Source of the DNA: Methylomicrobium sp. | GTDB lineage: Bacteria; Pseudomonadota; Gammaproteobacteria; Methylococcales; Methylomonadaceae | Direction: 5' to 3' | Assembly (NCBI GenBank): GCA_007135635.1 | Contig: SLIO01000052.1 | Coordinates: 1 to 10,311 of the forward strand | Length of the DNA: 10,311 nucleotides | Shown here: positions 6,375-10,311 of the stretch, piece after piece | How positions within the stretch are numbered: position 1 is the stretch's first letter | Layout: each line of letters starts with the position of its first letter | Translations under genes and position numbers: made by a program | Notes under the pieces: generated by a model | Seen by the model: the letters and a program-made list of their open reading frames with translations, nothing else | The model's database searches: none | Told to the model about the DNA's origin: nothing

Positions 6375-7301
6375 ATGTTTGAAGAATATTCAATGGCGGA
6401 ACTGACAGATATTTTATTCATGCAGGGTTTTGCCGGTTTGATTTTATTTTCGGTTTTGGTGCTCATGGCATTGGGATTGGCGATCATTTTCGGTCAGATG
6501 GGCGTCATTAATATGGCCCATGGCGAATTCATGATTTTGGGCGCCTATACAACCTATTTAACATCCCACATTTTTGAAACCTATCTGCCGGCTTTATTCG
6601 ACGGCTACTTTTTTGTGGCGATGGCTCTGGCTTTCTTAGTGTGTTTCGCGCTGGGCGTGTTGGTTGAGTGGGGTATGATCCGGTTTCTATTCAAGCGGCC
6701 TCTCGATACCTTGCTGGCGACTTGGGGGCTCAGTTTAATTCTTCAGCAATCATACCGTACCGTTTTCGGTGCCCGAGAAGTCGGCGTGACTCTTCCGGAA
6801 TGGATGATGGGATCGTATGCCATGACCGAAACGATAGAGGTACCGATCAATGGCATCTTCGTAATGGTTTTGACCTTGTTTATAGCGTCGGGCGTCTATT
6901 TCTTGATGTTTCGCTCACTCTGGGGCAAGCAAGTGCGTGCCGTCGTTCAGAATAGGCCCATGGCAGGAGCGGTTGGCATCGATACGGGGAAGGTTGACCG
7001 TTACACATTCGGCATCGGTTGCGGTATCGCCGGTATTGCAGGCAGTGCATTCACGATGATCGGTTCGACAGGACCGACTTCGGGTCAACTCTATATTGTC
7101 GATACCTTTCTAGTCGTCGTATTCGGCGGTGCGCAGAGCCTTATCGGTACCATCGCCTCCGCGTTTACGATTTCACAATCGCAATCGACGTTGGAATTTT
7201 TCTTGAGCGGATCTATGGCCAAGGTCATCACGCTTTTGATTGTGGTCGGCATACTGATGCTGCGTCCTCAAGGGCTTTTTGCTCTCAAAATTCGTCAATA
7301 A
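6375..7301 (+). CDS. urtB: Urea/amide ABC transporter, permease UrtB
   Basis: A 308-residue inner-membrane permease of the LivH/UrtB family, one half of the transmembrane channel with UrtC. It shows the family signature GQMGVINMAHGEFMILGAY at residues 40-58 and about eight hydrophobic segments. The cytoplasmic ATPase-docking loop is around 181-203 (SLWGKQVRAVVQNRPMAGAVGI). The end is the typical LRPQGLF. I chose the ATG at 6375, preceded by GAGGA 7 bases upstream; the adjacent GTG at 6372 is possible, and an in-frame TTG at 6300 has no ribosome site. This is the short form without the large N-terminal periplasmic domain found in some UrtB proteins. urtC follows after 13 bases. Confidence 0.93.
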   Translation: MFEEYSMAELTDILFMQGFAGLILFSVLVLMALGLAIIFGQMGVINMAHGEFMILGAYTTYLTSHIFETYLPALFDGYFFVAMALAFLVCFALGVLVEWGMIRFLFKRPLDTLLATWGLSLILQQSYRTVFGAREVGVTLPEWMMGSYAMTETIEVPINGIFVMVLTLFIASGVYFLMFRSLWGKQVRAVVQNRPMAGAVGIDTGKVDRYTFGIGCGIAGIAGSAFTMIGSTGPTSGQLYIVDTFLVVVFGGAQSLIGTIASAFTISQSQSTLEFFLSGSMAKVITLLIVVGILMLRPQGLFALKIRQ

Positions 7302-7314
7302 GGGGGAGTTTCCT

Positions 7315-8586
7315 ATGCAGCAACGGAGCAATATTCGATTTATGTCAAGGCAGGAAGTGCTTGGCTATATCATGTTGGCGGTCATCCTGTTAGCGATTAT
7401 CCCGCTCTCTTTGGATGTATTTCGATTGAATTTGATCGGTAAATATCTGACCTATGCCTTTGTTGCACTCGGCTTGGTTTTGTGTTGGGGATACGGCGGC
7501 ATTTTGAGCTTGGGGCAGGGAGTATTTTTTGGCTTGGGCGGATATTGTATGGCTATGTTTCTTAAATTGGAAGCCAGCGATCCCGAGTCGACCAAAATTC
7601 AATCCACTCCCGGCATACCCGATTTCATGGACTGGAATCAAATCACCGAATTGCCTTGGTGGTGGGAGCCCTTTCGGGAACTTCCTTTTGCGTTGTCGGC
7701 GATTGTTTTATTGCCGACACTGTTTGCATTCATCATAGGCGTGGCGATGTTTAAGCGCCGGGTCGGCGGGGTTTATTTCGCTATTATCACGCAAGCCATC
7801 GCGGCGATCATGACCATTTTAATTATCGGCCAACAAGGCTATACGGGCGGAGTCAACGGAATTACGGATTTACGCACGTTGTTAGGCTGGGACATTCGAT
7901 CCGATTCTGCCAAAGTGATTTTGTATTATGTCTGTTCGGCCGCTCTTTTTATATGTTTATTACTTTCACAATTTATCCGTTATAAAAAACTTGGACGTAT
8001 TCTGGTCGCGATGCGTGATCGAGAGGACAGAGTTCGGTTTTCCGGTTACGACGTAGCTAACTTCAAAATATTCGTCTTTTGTTTAAGCGCGATGTTTTCT
8101 GCGATCGGCGGCGCGATGTTCACGCTTCAAGTCGGTTTTATGTCGCCTTCTTTCGTCGGTATCGTTCCTTCGATAGAAATGGTGATTTATTGCGCGGTTG
8201 GCGGTCGCCTTTCCTTATTGGGCGCAGTTTACGGGACATTGTTGGTGAATTGGGCCAAAACGATATTTTCCGAGACATTTCCCGAGCTTTGGCTGTTTGC
8301 GATGGGGGGATTGTTCATAGCGGTCGTGATGGCATTTCCGAATGGTTTGGCCAGTCTATTCAAGCGCTACATCGAGCCGAAATTGCCTGCTTGGTATAGC
8401 GGTAGAGCGATAGATTCGAAAGCGCCGATTTTAGAGACGGACTCGTCAATAGAGACTGGGCAGGCTAATGCCTTGGGCTCCGAGGAAAATATAGGTCTCT
8501 CCAAATCTTTAACGAAGCCCGAAGCAGGCATAACGGTGGTGCCACGTACCGATGAAAAGCTCGAAGGAGGCGTATATGTCGACTAA
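7315..8586 (+). CDS. urtC: Urea/amide ABC transporter, permease UrtC
   Basis: A 423-residue inner-membrane permease of the LivM/UrtC family that pairs with UrtB. The conserved CWGYGGILSLGQGVFFGLGGY block is at residues 57-77. A periplasmic insert with PWWWEPF lies around 114-120. The ATPase-contact loop (KLGRILVAMRDREDRVRFSGYDV) is near 225-247, and GGRLSLLGAVYGT is at 296-308. The last 60 or so residues (after PAWYSG, about 363) are hydrophilic and without recognised domain, an extension of the usual core. The ATG at 7315 has a strong GGGGGAG site 6 bases upstream. The stop overlaps urtD by 11 bp, implying coupled translation. Confidence 0.93.
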   Translation: MQQRSNIRFMSRQEVLGYIMLAVILLAIIPLSLDVFRLNLIGKYLTYAFVALGLVLCWGYGGILSLGQGVFFGLGGYCMAMFLKLEASDPESTKIQSTPGIPDFMDWNQITELPWWWEPFRELPFALSAIVLLPTLFAFIIGVAMFKRRVGGVYFAIITQAIAAIMTILIIGQQGYTGGVNGITDLRTLLGWDIRSDSAKVILYYVCSAALFICLLLSQFIRYKKLGRILVAMRDREDRVRFSGYDVANFKIFVFCLSAMFSAIGGAMFTLQVGFMSPSFVGIVPSIEMVIYCAVGGRLSLLGAVYGTLLVNWAKTIFSETFPELWLFAMGGLFIAVVMAFPNGLASLFKRYIEPKLPAWYSGRAIDSKAPILETDSSIETGQANALGSEENIGLSKSLTKPEAGITVVPRTDEKLEGGVYVD

Positions 8587-9325
8587 CCGTGAAGATTTCG
8601 TTTTAGCTGTCGAGGGGCTTACGGTTTCTTTCGACGGTTTCAAGGCGGTCAATGACTTGTCATTCTACGTTGACGAGGGGGAGATACGCGTCATTATCGG
8701 ACCCAACGGCGCAGGAAAAACGACGGTACTCGACTTGATATGCGGACGAACTCAAGCCACCTCCGGGTCGATCAAGTTTCGCGGAGAAGAGTTGACGCGA
8801 ATGAAAGAACACCAAATCGTCCATCACGGTGTTGGACGAAAGTTTCAAAACCCTTCGATATACGATGATTTGAGTGTGTTTGAAAATCTTGAAATTTCAT
8901 ACCCGCGAGGACGGTCCGTTTTCGGCTCGTTAATGTTCAAGCGCGACCGTGAAGTGATCGAAGAAGTCGAAAACATAGCTGAAATCATTTTTTTGCAGAA
9001 CGATCTCGATAAACCGGCCGGCTTATTGAGCCACGGACAAAAGCAATGGCTTGAGATCGGCATGTTGCTTATTCAAAAACCAGATTTATTAATGCTGGAC
9101 GAACCGGTTGCCGGCATGTCGGTTGCGGAACGCAGAAAGACCGCCGAGCTGTTGAACCGGATTACGCAAGGCCGCTCGGTAATCGTCATCGAGCACGATA
9201 TGCAGTTTGTCGAAGACATCGCTCATCGGGTTACCGTTATGCATCAAGGCAAGGTGCTGTCCGAAGGTTCGATGGAGCGAGTCAAAAACGATCCCAAAGT
9301 CATCGAAGTCTATCTCGGCCATTAA
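8576..9325 (+). CDS. urtD: Urea/amide ABC transporter, ATPase UrtD
   Basis: A 249-residue cytoplasmic ATPase of the LivG/UrtD type that forms a heterodimer with UrtE and powers the UrtBC channel. It has Walker A GPNGAGKT (42-49), Q-loop Q91, signature LSHGQ (151-155), Walker B LLMLDEP (171-177) and switch H207 in VIEHDMQ, all intact. The LSHGQ signature is usual in this family. I chose the ATG at 8576 with AAGGAGG 5 bases upstream; an earlier in-frame ATG at 8552 lacks such a site. The start lies within the last codons of urtC. Confidence 0.95.
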   Translation: MSTNREDFVLAVEGLTVSFDGFKAVNDLSFYVDEGEIRVIIGPNGAGKTTVLDLICGRTQATSGSIKFRGEELTRMKEHQIVHHGVGRKFQNPSIYDDLSVFENLEISYPRGRSVFGSLMFKRDREVIEEVENIAEIIFLQNDLDKPAGLLSHGQKQWLEIGMLLIQKPDLLMLDEPVAGMSVAERRKTAELLNRITQGRSVIVIEHDMQFVEDIAHRVTVMHQGKVLSEGSMERVKNDPKVIEVYLGH

Positions 9326-9349
9326 TCGGTCGAATCAGGAGAAAACAAA

Positions 9350-10039
9350 ATGCTGAGCGTTAAAGATTACCACGTGGCCTATGGGCAAAGCGAAGTGCTG
9401 CACGGATTGAATTTCGATGTAAAGCCGAAAGAAATCGTAGCCGTGATGGGGCGCAACGGCATGGGTAAGTCGACGTTGATGAAATCGTTAATCGGAATGA
9501 TCCCTGCCGCAAAGGGCGAGGTTCAACTTGACGACGTCGACTTGACGTTACTCAAAAGCCATCAGCGGGTGTCCAAAGGCCTGGGTTTCGTTCCGCAAGG
9601 GCGAATGATTTTTTCGACGATGACGGTCAAAGAAAATATTGAAACCGGTTTGACCAGTACCGGGGAAAAGATCGTTCCTAACGATCTATACGAGTTATTT
9701 CCGGTTCTCGAAGAGATGCGAAATCGCCGAGGCGGAAATTTATCCGGAGGACAGCAGCAGCAATTGGCAATCGCCAGGGCATTGGCCAGCAAGCCGAAGT
9801 TATTGCTGTTAGATGAACCGACCGAGGGCATTCAACCTTCGATCATTCGCGAGATGGCTCGGACGTTAAAAAAAATACGCGATACGCGTGGCTTATCGAT
9901 TGTCGTGTCGGAGCAAGTCTTGAGTTTTGCGCTTGAAATCGCGGACCGAATCATCGTTCTCGAAAAGGGGGAAATCGTTCATCAGGAAGAGCGGGCAACG
10001 CTCAATGAAGCCAAGGTAGCGGCTTATTTATCGGTATGA
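9350..10039 (+). CDS. urtE: Urea/amide ABC transporter, ATPase UrtE
   Basis: A 229-residue cytoplasmic ATPase of the LivF/UrtE type, partner of UrtD. It has Walker A GRNGMGKS (34-41), Q-loop Q83 in VPQGR, signature LSGGQ (131-135) and Walker B LLLLDEP (151-157). The switch position is Q189 in VSEQ, as normal for LivF/UrtE proteins, which carry Q instead of H. The ATG at 9350 has AGGAGA 7 bases upstream. It follows urtD by 24 bases and precedes the formamidase gene by 35 bases with no terminator, so the enzyme is probably co-transcribed. Confidence 0.95.
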   Translation: MLSVKDYHVAYGQSEVLHGLNFDVKPKEIVAVMGRNGMGKSTLMKSLIGMIPAAKGEVQLDDVDLTLLKSHQRVSKGLGFVPQGRMIFSTMTVKENIETGLTSTGEKIVPNDLYELFPVLEEMRNRRGGNLSGGQQQQLAIARALASKPKLLLLDEPTEGIQPSIIREMARTLKKIRDTRGLSIVVSEQVLSFALEIADRIIVLEKGEIVHQEERATLNEAKVAAYLSV

Positions 10040-10074
10040 GTATTAATCATTAAAACTTTGTCAGGAGAAAGGCT

Positions 10075-10311
10075 ATGGCTGAAACAATTATCAAAATCGA
10101 TTTAAGTAAATCACCTTATGAAAACGACATGATTCATAACCGATGGCACCCGGACATACCGATGGTGGCGATGGTTAAACCGGGTGACGATTTCATCATC
10201 GAATCCTACGATTGGACCGGCGGACAAATTCACAACAACGACAGTGCAGATGATGTGCGCGACGTCGATTTGTCGAAAGTGCATTTTTTGTCCGGGCCGG
10301 TCGGTGTGGAA
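10075..10311 (+). CDS. fmdA: Formamidase, N-terminal part (runs off window)
   Basis: Only the first 79 residues are present. The sequence begins MAETIIKIDLSKSPYEND and contains HNRWHPDIPMVAMVKPGDDF, DWTGGQI and SADDVRDVDLSKVHFLSGPVGV. This is the N-terminus of the FmdA/AmdA formamidase-acetamidase family and is very like the Methylophilus formamidase. The enzyme hydrolyses formamide to formate and ammonia in the cytoplasm. The ATG has AGGAG about 7 bases upstream. Its place as the next gene after urtE suggests that the transporter brings in formamide or related amides as well as, or instead of, urea. The catalytic region lies beyond the window and cannot be checked. Confidence 0.93.
   Translation, partial: MAETIIKIDLSKSPYENDMIHNRWHPDIPMVAMVKPGDDFIIESYDWTGGQIHNNDSADDVRDVDLSKVHFLSGPVGVE

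Noticed and set aside
9914..9916. Missing switch histidine in UrtE (Q189) as a defect
   Set aside because: LivF/UrtE-type ATPases normally have Q in this VEQ position, so it is a family feature.

Overview
The window is a nitrogen-acquisition locus from a Gram-negative bacterium. It holds two divergent transcription units. The rightward unit encodes an ABC importer of the urea/short-chain amide class (urtABCDE) and runs into the start of fmdA, a formamidase that continues past the right edge. The leftward unit encodes an NCS1-type permease, a hybrid sensor histidine kinase and a LuxR-type response regulator. The urt-fmdA linkage, the FmdA N-terminus (very like the formamidase of Methylophilus) and the moderate GC content suggest a gammaproteobacterial methylotroph or methanotroph (Methylococcales such as Methylomicrobium/Methylotuvimicrobium). 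That assignment is inference: no C1-oxidation gene lies in the window.

Layout. Positions 1-169 are non-coding, with two hairpins at the edge and a likely terminator for the leftward unit. Positions 170-1087 (-) encode the response regulator (receiver, PAS-like linker, LuxR helix-turn-helix). It overlaps by 4 bp (ATGA) the hybrid kinase at 1084-3210 (-), which overlaps by 38 bp the NCS1 permease at 3173-4504 (-). Reading the two frames together shows that permease and kinase look like one broken gene. The permease reading frame stops after 10 membrane segments, and the 'kinase' begins with the missing segments 11-12. A net loss of two bases near 3232-3235 (GATATC to GATC) would explain the split. 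Restoring it gives a single protein of about 1140 residues.

The divergent intergenic region (about 4505-4987) contains a 165-bp non-coding element at 4517-4681 with 17-bp terminal inverted repeats and a perfect 9-bp target-site duplication, so it is a MITE. It inserted 12 bp upstream of the permease-kinase start codon, and its last base forms part of the present Shine-Dalgarno sequence. Closer to urtA lies a perfect inverted repeat, TACGTCA-AA-TGACGTA, a good candidate operator for the neighbouring LuxR-type regulator.

The rightward operon is compact: urtA (periplasmic binding protein with a Tat-type signal), a 106-bp gap holding a stable hairpin, urtB, urtC, urtD (overlaps urtC by 11 bp), urtE, then fmdA. 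Working model (inference): an NCS1 permease-like membrane domain senses or takes up a nitrogenous solute such as urea, an amide or a purine/hydantoin-type compound. It signals through the kinase to the LuxR-type regulator, which controls uptake of amide or urea by UrtABCDE. Formamide would then be cleaved by FmdA to formate and ammonia.
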